Part shown: positions 16,301-25,505 of the stretch, piece by piece
Position numbering within the stretch: position 1 is the first letter of the stretch
How the letters are laid out: each line of letters begins with the position of its first letter
From: Brevibacillus sp. SYP-B805
GTDB taxonomy: Bacteria; Bacillota; Bacilli; Brevibacillales; Brevibacillaceae
Direction: 5' to 3'
Assembly (NCBI RefSeq): GCF_011059135.1
Contig: NZ_JAALGD010000001.1
Location: 310,001 to 374,000, forward strand
DNA: 64,000 nt
The notes under the pieces: model-generated
Database searches by the model: none
The model's input: the letters and a program-made list of their open reading frames with translations, nothing else
What the model was told of the DNA's origin: nothing
Made by a program: the position numbers and the translations under genes

Positions 16301-16937
16301 TAAAGATATGCTGCCCGATTTTCTTGATTTGCGGACGCGACCAGATCCAGGAGGACGTCGCCGTCTTTGGATTGAAATAGTACAGGGCGCCTCCGCTCGG
16401 GTCCCAGCCGCGGGCGGCATCCCAGGCGGCCTGATAAGCCGTTTTATCGGGAGTCATCCAATACTGGCCATCAGCCAAGGATGTGAACGCGCCCGGTTGG
16501 AAGATCGTACCCTTTACCGTTTTGGGGAAGCCCGCCGTCTGCAGCCGGTTCATGACGACAGCGGCGACAGCCACTTTTCCGATGTAGGGTTCACCGCGCG
16601 CCTCCGAATGCACCACTTTCGCCAGCATGGTGAGTTCGTTAGCGTTGACGGAAAACTTGCGCAGCGTATTCCACGTCTTGGTTCCTGCGATCCCATCGGC
16701 AGGAAGACCGTAATCACGCTGGAACGACGCAACCGCTTTGGTGGTTCTCCACCCGTAGATGCCGTCTATTTTGGAGGGATAGTACCCCAGCAGTTGCAGG
16801 CGGTATTGCAGATCCCACACGTCTCCGCTGACCGCTCCGGGCTTTAGTACGGCAGCAGCTTGCGCCTGCAAGGGGGGCAGCATGAATGAGACGGCCAGCA
16901 GCGCCACCAGGATGGCGTACATACTCCATTTCTTCAT
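16293..16937 (-). CDS. SleB-type spore cortex-lytic enzyme
   Basis: A 214-residue exported protein: signal peptide (about residues 1-27, ending AQA), a peptidoglycan-binding domain (DVWDLQYRLQLLGYYPSKIDGIYG), and a Hydrolase_2/SleB catalytic domain with the catalytic Glu in VHSEARGEPYIG. SleB is a lytic transglycosylase that breaks down muramic-lactam cortex during germination. No ypeB follows, as it would at the sleB locus of Bacillus, so this may be a YkvT-like paralogue. Start behind AAAGGAGG; own promoter upstream. Confidence 0.82.
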   Translation of the reverse strand: MKKWSMYAILVALLAVSFMLPPLQAQAAAVLKPGAVSGDVWDLQYRLQLLGYYPSKIDGIYGWRTTKAVASFQRDYGLPADGIAGTKTWNTLRKFSVNANELTMLAKVVHSEARGEPYIGKVAVAAVVMNRLQTAGFPKTVKGTIFQPGAFTSLADGQYWMTPDKTAYQAAWDAARGWDPSGGALYYFNPKTATSSWIWSRPQIKKIGQHIFTK

Positions 16938-16963
16938 GATGCGGTACCTCCTTTCTCCCAGCC

Positions 16964-16992
16964 ATTGTAAAAGGCAGAATAGGGAGGTTCAA
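16964..16992 (-). promoter_or_regulatory. Promoter of the SleB-type gene
   Basis: On the minus strand TTGAAC (16992-16987), 17 bases, TACAAT (16969-16964). It fits SigA better than SigG, which is odd for a cortex-lytic enzyme. Confidence 0.5.
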
Positions 16993-17029
16993 TGCCAGTT
17001 TTCTGGAAATGGAAGAGAATGATGGAAGG

Positions 17030-17932
17030 TTATTCCGCTTTCTTCCTTTTCAGCTTTCTGGTCGTTGTACGCGTGGCGGCCTTCTCTTCCGTCTCAGGTT
17101 CCACGGCTGTTGACACAGCCGGTGTGCGTTCCGGCTCAGCCTTGACGGGTACGCCTACCTCCGCCGAAGTGGCCGCCAGACTTTCCTTCAGGGCTTGCAT
17201 CAGATCGATGACGTTGGCGCGCGGAGCGGCCGGGGAGACGGCCACTTCCTTGCCTTCCAGCTTCCGCTCGATCAGCTCCTGCAGGTCGGCCCGGTACCGG
17301 TCGGTATATTTGGCGGGATCAAAGGGGGAGGACATGCGGGAGATCAGCTCCTCCGCCATTTTCCGCTCATTCTCCGTCAGCTTGAGGGTCTCGGCGGGAA
17401 GGTCGGGTACGAGTGATACAGAACGCACCTCATCGGGATAATAGAGGGTGGCCAGCATGATGCAGTTTTCATGGATGCGCACCGCCGCCAGGCTCTGCCG
17501 GTTGCGCATGGTGATGCGGGCGATGGCGATTTTGCCGGTTTCGTGCATGGCGGCGCGCAGCAGGGCATAGGCTTTCTCCCCGGTTTCCTGGGGCGCGAGA
17601 TAGTAGCTTTTGTCAAAATAGACCGGATCTATCTCCGACAGATCGACGAAGTCCAGAATTTCAATGGCGCGGCGGGTTTCTGGGGCAATGCTTTCCAGCT
17701 CTTCATCCTGGATGATGACAAAATTGCCTTTCTCATACTCGAAGCCGCGAACGATCTCGCTTGCCTCCACCTCGCGATCGCAGTGGGGGCACATTTTGGC
17801 GTAGCGGATCGGGGTGTTGCACGCCTTGTGCAGCTGCCGGAAGCGAATGTCGCGCTCCTCCGTTGCCGTAAACATGCGCACGGGTATATTGACAAGGCCA
17901 AAGCTGATGGAGCCTTTCCATACGGTATGCAT
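17030..17932 (-). CDS. ku: Non-homologous end joining protein Ku
   Basis: A 300-residue bacterial Ku. The family N-terminus MHTVWKGSISFGLVNIPVR is intact, followed by the beta-barrel core with CPHCDREVE and the LVPDLP-to-LTENERKMAEELI region; the last 40 or so residues are a Thr/Lys-rich basic tail (KLKRKKAE) of the kind that aids DNA binding and ligase recruitment. Ku binds double-strand ends as a homodimer. The start follows AGGAGGTTTCAGTC. Polymerase and ligase partners lie at 12.5 and 14.5 kb on the same strand but are not in one operon. Confidence 0.96.
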   Translation of the reverse strand: MHTVWKGSISFGLVNIPVRMFTATEERDIRFRQLHKACNTPIRYAKMCPHCDREVEASEIVRGFEYEKGNFVIIQDEELESIAPETRRAIEILDFVDLSEIDPVYFDKSYYLAPQETGEKAYALLRAAMHETGKIAIARITMRNRQSLAAVRIHENCIMLATLYYPDEVRSVSLVPDLPAETLKLTENERKMAEELISRMSSPFDPAKYTDRYRADLQELIERKLEGKEVAVSPAAPRANVIDLMQALKESLAATSAEVGVPVKAEPERTPAVSTAVEPETEEKAATRTTTRKLKRKKAE

Positions 17933-18032
17933 GACTGAAACCTCCTGTCCGGCATGCGTTTTGCTTCGTATCCGCGGAGTTCGTTTGGCCCCATCGCGCC
18001 TTGACTCCAGCGGAAGTTCGCCATCATGTTAA

Positions 18033-18058
18033 AACCGGTCCCCATGGACAGACCGGTT
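18033..18058 (-). terminator. Terminator after the 47-residue gene
   Basis: AACCGGTC (18033) and GACCGGTT (18051) form a perfect stem overlapping the stop codon of the small minus-strand gene, followed on that strand by TTTT. Confidence 0.6.
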
Positions 18059-18200
18059 ACCGACCGTGCTTGGTGATATCCTTCTGATCCGCATCCGACT
18101 GCATCTCGCGGGCCAGCTCGACAGCTTGGCCGGTGCGGTCAGCCAGCGACTGCATGGCGGCCGCCGCCTGCTTGCGTTGGGAAGGGCGTTTCTTCGCCAT
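18057..18200 (-). CDS. Small hydrophilic protein (47 aa), unknown
   Basis: ATG 18200 lies behind AAGGAGGTACTT; the open frame extends upstream without a ribosome site. The product is polar, rich in Ala, Gln and Lys (MAKKRPSQRKQAAAAMQSL) and ends in KHGR. It resembles small spore or DNA-binding proteins in composition but I cannot place it in a family. It is just upstream of ku on the same strand, separated by a terminator. Confidence 0.55.
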   Translation of the reverse strand: MAKKRPSQRKQAAAAMQSLADRTGQAVELAREMQSDADQKDITKHGR

Positions 18201-18261
18201 AAGTACCTCCTTGCCTTGCGTGTTACTGGCTAGTTTCTCCCGCGCCGCCCGATCCATGCGC

Positions 18262-18291
18262 AAAAAAAAGCCCCACTGTTTCCAGTGAGGC
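18262..18291 (-). terminator. Orphan Rho-independent terminator on the minus strand
   Basis: Read on the minus strand, GCCTCACTG, a four-base loop and CAGTGGGGC are followed by eight T. No minus-strand gene lies upstream of it before rsmD, so it must end a leader or a small RNA starting somewhere in 18292-18588. Confidence 0.75.
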
Positions 18292-18560
18292 AGCGGTTTC
18301 ATGCGTTCCCGCGCGGGGAACCATCGGCACGCATGCTCCTATCAGACATGTCGTGCGCCACCCAAAACCGCCTTTCAATTATGGGAGAGGAGAAACCGGA
18401 GGAAGAGCTTATGGGGAAACGTAAGTCTTCTCCGCGGTTGTCAGCGACACCCTTGCGTCGCTAGTCCTATTCTTTGCCAAATGTTTCTGGTTTATACACG
18501 CAGGGATGCAAAATTTGCTCCGCTGTTTTACGTTTCTTTCCGGATTGTGTTAGTATGAAA
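18292..18560 (-). ncRNA. Candidate small RNA or leader in the 388-base gap before rsmD
   Basis: This gap has no convincing gene. On the minus strand it holds several hairpins (GGTTCCC-GCGC-GGGAAC, AGCGAC-GTCGCT) upstream of the orphan terminator at 18262-18291. The transcript could be an independent RNA or a terminated leader of the 47-residue gene. A 17-codon plus-strand ORF (18412-18465, behind GGAGG) is also possible. No Rfam family is recognised by eye. Confidence 0.3.
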
Positions 18561-18588
18561 TCATCATTGGGTATCGACAGGTGAGGAT

Positions 18589-19639
<1,051 letters not shown>

Positions 19640-19642
19640 AGC

Positions 19643-20872
19643 TTACCGGTATGATTTGCGCCAGGTGCCGACGACAAGCATCCGCACCAGGAAGCAGAGG
19701 GCCCCGAGACCCAGCGCGGTGATCCAGGACTGCCCAAACAGATGCCACCAATGGGCCGTCGGGCTCGCCAGCTCCTGCGCCGAAAAGACGGGAACGCTGT
19801 CGGTGATGCCTGCAGCCAGCATCGTCAAGGGCTGCCACAGCACGAACGTGCTCAGCAGGGCCAGGACGGCATGGAGGGCGCGGGCAAAAAGATAGGGTGT
19901 CACCCGGATATCCGTTTGGCTCAGGATGCTCGCCACCTGCGCATGGACGCTGAAGCCTCCCCAGGAGACGAGCGCGCTGGCGATCGCCGCTTTCCAGATC
20001 AGCGGGATATCGTTCGGCATCTCGCTGACCGCCTGGGCGCCGAGGGTTACTTCAAACGTCCCCGCCACCAATGCTTTCGCAAACGCCGTCGGGAGGCCGA
20101 GCGGACCCAGCAGGACGGACAGCGCACCGCTGAGAAACCGGGTCACGTGGATGGCGGAAAGAAGCTGGATCACGACGGAAAAGACGACGAGAAATCCGCC
20201 GATCATCAACTGCATTTGCAGGGCCGACTGAACCGCTTCCCCCATCAGCTTGCCGAAGGGGCGCCCGTCCCTGATCCGCGCCCGGTGCATGGCCTGGAGC
20301 GCGCGGATGGCAAGCGGCAGTTGGTTGTTCGGCAGCTTCTTGCTGGACGGGTCGAACGCCGCGTGGAACCGGTAGACGATGCCAAGCAAGAGGGCGGACA
20401 GATAGTGGGTGACGGCCAGCACGAAGCCAAGCTCCTCGCTGTGAAAAAAACCGACGGCAACCGCGCCGATCACAAAGAGCGGATCGCCCGTCGTGGCAAA
20501 GGAGACCAACCGCTCTCCTTCCGCGCGGGTGAGACTTCCGTTCTCCCGCAGCCGCGTCGTCAGTTTGGCCGCCACGGGATAGCCGGATGAGAACCCCATG
20601 GTCAGCACAAAGCCGCCCGTGCCCGGGACGTTAAACAAGGGCCTCATCAACGGCTCCAATAATACCCCGACGAAATGGACCACGCCGACGCCCATCAAAA
20701 TCTCGGAGACGACAATAAATGGCAGCAGGGCCGGGAAGACGACCTCCCACCAGATGTCCAATCCTTTGATGGCTGCGCGAAACGATATCTCCGGATGGGA
20801 GACGAGCGTGATGACCAGGCCAATGGAAAAAAGGGCAAGGAGCAGTGTCAAGAGTGGAGAACGACGTGTCAT
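19643..20872 (-). CDS. ylbJ: Sporulation integral membrane protein YlbJ
   Basis: A 409-residue protein with about eight membrane helices and nucleoside-transporter gate-type domains. Features of the YlbJ family include the GFSSGYPVAAKL stretch, FATTGDPLFVIGAVA, and a second gate domain around WGGFSVHAQV. In Bacillus ylbJ is under SigE and is needed for spore formation. It is convergent with coaD, three bases apart at the ends, and divergent from ylbK, the classic order. Confidence 0.9.
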   Translation of the reverse strand: MTRRSPLLTLLLALFSIGLVITLVSHPEISFRAAIKGLDIWWEVVFPALLPFIVVSEILMGVGVVHFVGVLLEPLMRPLFNVPGTGGFVLTMGFSSGYPVAAKLTTRLRENGSLTRAEGERLVSFATTGDPLFVIGAVAVGFFHSEELGFVLAVTHYLSALLLGIVYRFHAAFDPSSKKLPNNQLPLAIRALQAMHRARIRDGRPFGKLMGEAVQSALQMQLMIGGFLVVFSVVIQLLSAIHVTRFLSGALSVLLGPLGLPTAFAKALVAGTFEVTLGAQAVSEMPNDIPLIWKAAIASALVSWGGFSVHAQVASILSQTDIRVTPYLFARALHAVLALLSTFVLWQPLTMLAAGITDSVPVFSAQELASPTAHWWHLFGQSWITALGLGALCFLVRMLVVGTWRKSYR

Positions 20873-21001
20873 AGGTTCCTCCTGGGCATGCAGGTTAGTA
20901 CATGTCTACGTCCGACCAAAGAAAACTATGCGCCCAAGCTTGCAGCCGGACGCATGCGAGCGGCGGGGACGGATGCAGCGTTTTGGAGGGGAGGGAGCGC
21001 G

Positions 21002-21796
21002 TTGAAAACGACAGTGAAGCCAAAGGTGGGGCTGGCCCTGGGAGCGGGCGGTGCCAGAGGGCTTGCGCACATCGGCGTGTTAAAAGCGTTTGAGTCCCAC
21101 GGCATCGAGGTGGATCTGCTGGCGGGCAGCAGCATGGGCAGCCTGATCGCCGCCCTCTATGCCAACGGGATTGAACCCCGCATGATGGAAAAGCTGGCGG
21201 TCAATTTGAAGCGGAAGCATTGGCTGGATGTGATCGTGCCCAACCTGGGATTTGTCGCCGGGGAGAAAATCAAGGAGCTGATCCGGCTGCTTACGCACGG
21301 CAAGCATATCGAACAGCTGAACAAGGAACTGGCGATCGTCGCGACCGATATCGAAACCGGGGAACGGGTTGTTTTCCGCGAAGGGCCGATTGACAGGGCG
21401 GTGCGGGCCAGCATCTCCATTCCCGGCATATTCGTGCCGGAGCGCGTCGACGGCCGCCTCCTGGTGGACGGCGGGGTGATCGACCGGGTGCCGATCACGG
21501 TGACCAGGGAGATGGGGGCGGACATCGTGATTGCGGTGGATGTCGCCCAGTTTGACACCCGGATGAAGGTAACGTCCATTTTCGATGTGATCGCCCAGAC
21601 CATCGATGTCATGGAGCGGGAAATCCTGCGCCATCGGATGCTGGCGGCCGATCTGGTAATCCGTCCGAATGTTGGACATTATAGCAGTATCGCCTACGCC
21701 GCCATCGAGGAGATCATCGCCGAGGGCGAGAGAACGGCGCTTGCATACGTGGAACAGGTGAAAGAATTGATTGACAAGTGGGAGGCAACGACATGA
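21002..21796 (+). CDS. ylbK: Patatin-like phospholipase/NTE family protein (YlbK)
   Basis: A 264-residue patatin-fold hydrolase. Oxyanion loop GAGGARGLAHIG, nucleophile Ser in AGSSMGS and the catalytic Asp in VDGGV are all in place. TTG 21002 is chosen because GGGAGGG lies 5 bases upstream; the frame is open far upstream, but only as overlap with the ylbJ promoter region. It overlaps ylbL by four bases (ATGA). Substrate unknown; family members are lipid acyl hydrolases. Confidence 0.88.
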   Translation: MKTTVKPKVGLALGAGGARGLAHIGVLKAFESHGIEVDLLAGSSMGSLIAALYANGIEPRMMEKLAVNLKRKHWLDVIVPNLGFVAGEKIKELIRLLTHGKHIEQLNKELAIVATDIETGERVVFREGPIDRAVRASISIPGIFVPERVDGRLLVDGGVIDRVPITVTREMGADIVIAVDVAQFDTRMKVTSIFDVIAQTIDVMEREILRHRMLAADLVIRPNVGHYSSIAYAAIEEIIAEGERTALAYVEQVKELIDKWEATT

Positions 21797-22866
21797 CGGA
21801 GGAGTACCGGACCCCTCAGAACCGCGCAGCCAGACGCATCCGGCTGCTGCTGTGGCTGTTTGTCCTGCTGATGGCGTTGATGCTTGCGGGGTTCTATCTG
21901 CCGACACCCTATTATGTCGAACGGCCGGGCTCGGCCGTCGAACTGGCCCCCATCGTCGAGGTGGAGGGGGGCAAAAAGGATGCGGCCGGGGTGTTTATGC
22001 TGACGACGGTCCGGATGGGAGAAGCCACGCCGGCTTGGGTGTTGTATGCCAAGCTGTTTCCGGATGCCGAGTTGATCGACAAGGATCTGGTGCTCAATCA
22101 GGGGGAATCGGACGAGGATTTCACGAGGCGCGAGCAGGCCGTGATGCAGAACTCGCAGAAAATTGCAGAAGCGGTTGCTTTCCGTCTGGCAGGCTACGAG
22201 GTGAAAATCGAAAACCACGGCGTGATCGTGATGGGCACCATTCCCGGCATGCCGGCCAAAAACATCTTTCAGGTCGGGGATATCATCACCGCCGTCGATC
22301 ATCATGCGACGCCGGAACAGCAGGCGCTGCGGAACTACCTGGCGAAAAAGAAGGTGGGAGATACCGTACAGATCACCTTCCAGCGCGACGGCGAGGAGCG
22401 GACGGTTCCCGTCACGTTGGGCGAACTGCCCGGAGAGGAAGCGCATCGGCCGGGACTCGGCATCAGCCTGGACAACAACCAGGTGATCGAGGTACCCGAA
22501 GAGGTTACCATCACGGCGCGCAATATCGGCGGGCCGTCTGCCGGACTGATGTTTACGCTGGAGATCTACAATCAGCTGCGCAAGGACCTGGACCTGACGC
22601 GCGGCTACCGGATCGCAGGCACCGGGACGATCAACGCGGACGGGACGGTGGGGCGCATCGGCGGAATCAATCACAAGGTGGTAGCGGCCGACAAGGCAGG
22701 CGCCGAAATCTTTTTTGCGCCGGATGACGCCGGATCGGAATCCTCCAATTATGAGGAAGCGGTCGCCACGGCGAAACGCATCGGGACAAAAATGAAAATC
22801 GTGCCGGTGAAAACCGTTGACGACGCGATCGCCTTCTTGACATCCCTGCCGCCCAAGCGCTCCTAA
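21793..22866 (+). CDS. ylbL: PDZ-domain Lon-like serine protease (YlbL)
   Basis: A 357-residue membrane-anchored protease: one N-terminal membrane helix (about residues 18-37), a PDZ domain (IPGMPAKNIFQVGDIITAV, about residues 145-215), and a C-terminal Lon protease domain with the catalytic Ser in GGPSAGLMFTLE and Lys in GGINHKVVAADKAG. YlbL takes part in regulated proteolysis outside the cytoplasm, including degradation of a cell-division inhibitor in Bacillus. ATG 21793 follows GGAGGCAACGAC and overlaps the ylbK stop. Confidence 0.93.
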   Translation: MTEEYRTPQNRAARRIRLLLWLFVLLMALMLAGFYLPTPYYVERPGSAVELAPIVEVEGGKKDAAGVFMLTTVRMGEATPAWVLYAKLFPDAELIDKDLVLNQGESDEDFTRREQAVMQNSQKIAEAVAFRLAGYEVKIENHGVIVMGTIPGMPAKNIFQVGDIITAVDHHATPEQQALRNYLAKKKVGDTVQITFQRDGEERTVPVTLGELPGEEAHRPGLGISLDNNQVIEVPEEVTITARNIGGPSAGLMFTLEIYNQLRKDLDLTRGYRIAGTGTINADGTVGRIGGINHKVVAADKAGAEIFFAPDDAGSESSNYEEAVATAKRIGTKMKIVPVKTVDDAIAFLTSLPPKRS

Positions 22867-22896
22867 ACTTCAGGGAAGGCTGTCAAGGAAAATAGG

Positions 22897-22926
22897 TTGA
22901 CAAAGGTGTATGGCTACCGCTATAAT
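22897..22926 (+). promoter_or_regulatory. SigA promoter of yceD-rpmF
   Basis: Perfect boxes TTGACA (22897-22902) and TATAAT (22921-22926) with 18 bases between, 31 bases before the start. Confidence 0.88.
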
Positions 22927-22956
22927 CATCCTTGTTGCGCTTGAGGTGATAGAACG

Positions 22957-23475
22957 TTGAATATCAAACTTGTTGATTTGGATCACCGCAAAGGAGAGCC
23001 GCTCGCTTTCCAGGTCACGCTTGATCCGGCCGAGCTGAAAGAGAGGCATCAGGAGATCAGGGGCTTGACGACGGTGGAGACGAAGGGCGAGGCGGCCAAA
23101 TTGGGCAACCTGTATCACGTGAAAGGCGCCATGGAGGCGAATGTCGATTTCGTCTGCGCGCGCTGCCTCAAGCCGTTCACCGAGCACATGATCGTCCCGT
23201 TTGCCGAGACCTTTGCCACCCCCGAAGCCGGGAGCGAGGTGGATGAGGAGAGCGATATCCATCTTTTGGAGGGGGAAGTGATCGAGCTCAATCCCCTTTT
23301 GCAGGAAGATTTTCTCCTGGCCATGCCCTCCTTTCCGCTGTGTGCGGAAGATTGCGAGGGGCTGTGCCCGGTATGCGGCATCAACCGCAATGAAGGGAGA
23401 TGCAGCTGCGATACCCGGCGCATCGATCCGCGGTTGGCGGCGCTGGCCGATTTCTTCGGCAAGGACGAAGAGTAA
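22957..23475 (+). CDS. yceD: DUF177/YceD family protein
   Basis: A 172-residue protein of the DUF177 family, always next to rpmF and linked to 23S rRNA handling. Conserved Cys pairs CARC (middle) and [13 protein letters not shown] with a further CSC near the C-terminus could bind zinc. It starts at TTG behind TGAGGTGATAG. It is co-transcribed with rpmF from the strong promoter upstream. Confidence 0.9.
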   Translation: MNIKLVDLDHRKGEPLAFQVTLDPAELKERHQEIRGLTTVETKGEAAKLGNLYHVKGAMEANVDFVCARCLKPFTEHMIVPFAETFATPEAGSEVDEESDIHLLEGEVIELNPLLQEDFLLAMPSFPLCAEDCEGLCPVCGINRNEGRCSCDTRRIDPRLAALADFFGKDEE

Positions 23476-23633
23476 CGAGAATTGTTTTCAAGATGGAGCT
23501 TCACATCAGCTTCATTTTTGAACGGATGGCCGAAGCGGTTTCCCCTTCCCATCCGGATACACAAGGGATGTTAAACCTCTTTCTCATAGAGGCCCTAACA
23601 GACACAGAACCAGTTGAAGGAGGTGTAAGCAAG

Positions 23634-23804
23634 ATGGCAGTACCTCAGCGGAGAACTTCCAAAACCCGTAAAAGAATGCGCCGTACGCACTTCAAATTAG
23701 AGATCCCCGGCATGGTAAAATGCGATCATTGTGGCGAACACAAACTCGCACACCGCGTTTGCCCAAGCTGCGGACACTATAAAGGGGTAAAAGTAGCGAA
23801 GTAA
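23634..23804 (+). CDS. rpmF: 50S ribosomal protein L32
   Basis: A 56-residue protein starting [19 protein letters not shown] with a zinc ribbon CDHC and CPSC, so it is the zinc-binding (C+) form of L32. The ribosome site GAAGGAGGTG is strong. A terminator follows directly. Confidence 0.98.
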   Translation: MAVPQRRTSKTRKRMRRTHFKLEIPGMVKCDHCGEHKLAHRVCPSCGHYKGVKVAK

Positions 23805-23845
23805 GAAAAAGCAGGGTGAGTCTTTCACCTTGCTTTTTCTTATTT
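23804..23845 (+). terminator. Terminator after rpmF
   Basis: AAGAAAAAGCAGGGTGA pairs with TCACCTTGCTTTTTCTT (one mismatch), beginning at the stop codon and ending in TTATTT. Confidence 0.85.
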
Positions 23846-23856
23846 CGGAAGACCGG

Positions 23857-23886
23857 TTGACGGGGCTGGAAAAAATTGTGTACAAT
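23857..23886 (+). promoter_or_regulatory. Promoter of the ABC exporter operon
   Basis: TTGACG (23857-23862), 18 bases, TACAAT (23881-23886), 38 bases upstream of the first permease start. Confidence 0.7.
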
Positions 23887-23923
23887 GATGCTCCGATTTG
23901 TTTGCCGGAAGAGAGGTAGCGGC

Positions 23924-24703
23924 ATGGTTTATTGGGAAATCATCCGGAAAAGTTATCGTCAGAATCTTCAATATCGTTTGTCTCATCTGATCAGCAATGG
24001 GGCCAGCGCCATATTCGGCCTGATCTATATCGCGATCTGGTTCGGGGTGATGAGCGGCAAAGAAGGGACAAGCCCCTACGCCATGCGGGAGATGGGCCAC
24101 TATTTAACCTTCACGCAATGCACGCTCTGGATCACCACCTTTCTGACGCCGGGTCTCGGCATTTCCAACAGCGTCCGAACCGGAGCGGTCAGCTTCGACC
24201 TCATGCGGCCAGTCAATTATTTTCTCTATGTGATCAGCCATGAAATCGGACGCATCGCCTACAATCTGCTTCATCGTTCCGTGCCGATCGGCATCACCCT
24301 TTCCCTCCTGGTCGGACTGGCCCTGCCGGCCAACCCCGCGACATTCGTGTGGACGCTCCTCTCCCTGGCGCTCGCCGTCTATCTCGGCCTGCTGCTGTTT
24401 TACCTGGTGGGCATCTCTTCCTTCTGGACGACGGAGATTCGTTGGGCCCACCAAACAATCGTCGCCATGATGCTGGGATTGGGCGGACAGATGATTCCGG
24501 TAAACCTGCTGCCGGACATGTTGGGAAAGATCGCGGCGGCTCTGCCGTTTGCCTGCATTCTGTATGATCCCGCCGCCATCTACATGGAGAAAATCCCGCC
24601 AACGGCCATCGGGCTGCAGGCGGGATGGGCATTGGTGCTCACCGCAGCCGCCCTGACCGTCACACGGCTGGCGCGCCAAAAAGTGGAGATTCAGGGAGGG
24701 TAG
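23924..24703 (+). CDS. ABC-2 type exporter permease (COG4587-like)
   Basis: A 259-residue protein with about six membrane helices and the conserved LTFTQCTLWITTFL and VSFDLMRPVNYFLY segments of the ABC-2 subfamily related to DUF990. ATG 23924 follows GAGAGGTAGC. The second permease gene starts two bases after its stop and the ATPase gene follows, so this is a heterodimeric exporter. Substrate unknown. Confidence 0.85.
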   Translation: MVYWEIIRKSYRQNLQYRLSHLISNGASAIFGLIYIAIWFGVMSGKEGTSPYAMREMGHYLTFTQCTLWITTFLTPGLGISNSVRTGAVSFDLMRPVNYFLYVISHEIGRIAYNLLHRSVPIGITLSLLVGLALPANPATFVWTLLSLALAVYLGLLLFYLVGISSFWTTEIRWAHQTIVAMMLGLGGQMIPVNLLPDMLGKIAAALPFACILYDPAAIYMEKIPPTAIGLQAGWALVLTAAALTVTRLARQKVEIQGG

Positions 24704-24704
24704 C

Positions 24705-25493
24705 ATGTTTTTCTTGTATCGCAAGCTGCTTGCGGCCAGCATCCGGGCGCAGATGCAGTACAAGCTCAATTTCATCGCCACGGCCGTAACCACCGCCATG
24801 CTGTCGTCCATCGATTTTCTGATCCTCTCGGCCATCCTGCACCGCTTCGACCATGTGAAAGGGTGGAATCTGTACGAAGTGGGGCTCCTTTACGGCCTGG
24901 CCTCCATCGCCGTCTCCCTCTACCGGGTGCTGGCCCCGGAGATCCATGATTTTGAACGGTATATCGTGTTCGGGGAGCTTGACCAGCTGCTGACGCGGCC
25001 CGTCTCCCCGCTCCTCCTGCTTTTGACCCGCAACCTGGAGCTGTCCCGGATCGGCGGGGCGGTGCAGGGTCTTGTCATTCTCATCGTCTCTCTTGGAGGA
25101 CTGGCCGGGCAGGGGCGGGTCACCTGGCTCCTCCTGTCCTATCTGCCGATTGCCGTGCTGACGGGGCTGATGATCTTTTTTGCGATCGGGCTGGCGACCG
25201 CGACGACCGCTTTCTGGACGGGGCAGTTGAAGGAGCTGCAAACCTTTACGATATTTGCACCGGCCACGGCCGCCAACTTTCCGATCAGCCTCTATCCGGG
25301 GTGGCTGAAGCTGCTGTTCTACTCCGTTGTTCCGGTCGCGTTTCTCAATTATGTCCCCATGCTGTACCTGCTGGACAAAGGGGGAGCGTGGCCCCTGCTG
25401 CTGGTCGCGCCGCTTGTGGGCGGCGTGTTCTGCTGGCTTTCCATCCGGTTTTGGCAGTTCGGCATCCGCCATTATCACAGTACGGGCAGTTAA
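24705..25493 (+). CDS. ABC-2 type exporter permease (COG3694-like)
   Basis: A 262-residue six-helix permease. GELDQLLTRPVSPLLLLL is the equivalent of the LMRP loop in the partner permease, as expected for paired subunits of this ABC-2 group. Start at ATG with CAGGGAGGGTAGC upstream, inside the preceding gene. Works with the permease before it and the ATPase after it. Confidence 0.87.
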   Translation: MFFLYRKLLAASIRAQMQYKLNFIATAVTTAMLSSIDFLILSAILHRFDHVKGWNLYEVGLLYGLASIAVSLYRVLAPEIHDFERYIVFGELDQLLTRPVSPLLLLLTRNLELSRIGGAVQGLVILIVSLGGLAGQGRVTWLLLSYLPIAVLTGLMIFFAIGLATATTAFWTGQLKELQTFTIFAPATAANFPISLYPGWLKLLFYSVVPVAFLNYVPMLYLLDKGGAWPLLLVAPLVGGVFCWLSIRFWQFGIRHYHSTGS

Positions 25494-25505
25494 GGAGGAA
25501 TTTCC

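Noticed and set aside
18412-18465. 17-codon plus-strand ORF (MGKRKSSPRLSATPLRR)
   Set aside because: It has a GGAGG site but is too short to judge and lies in a region of hairpins better explained as structured RNA on the other strand.
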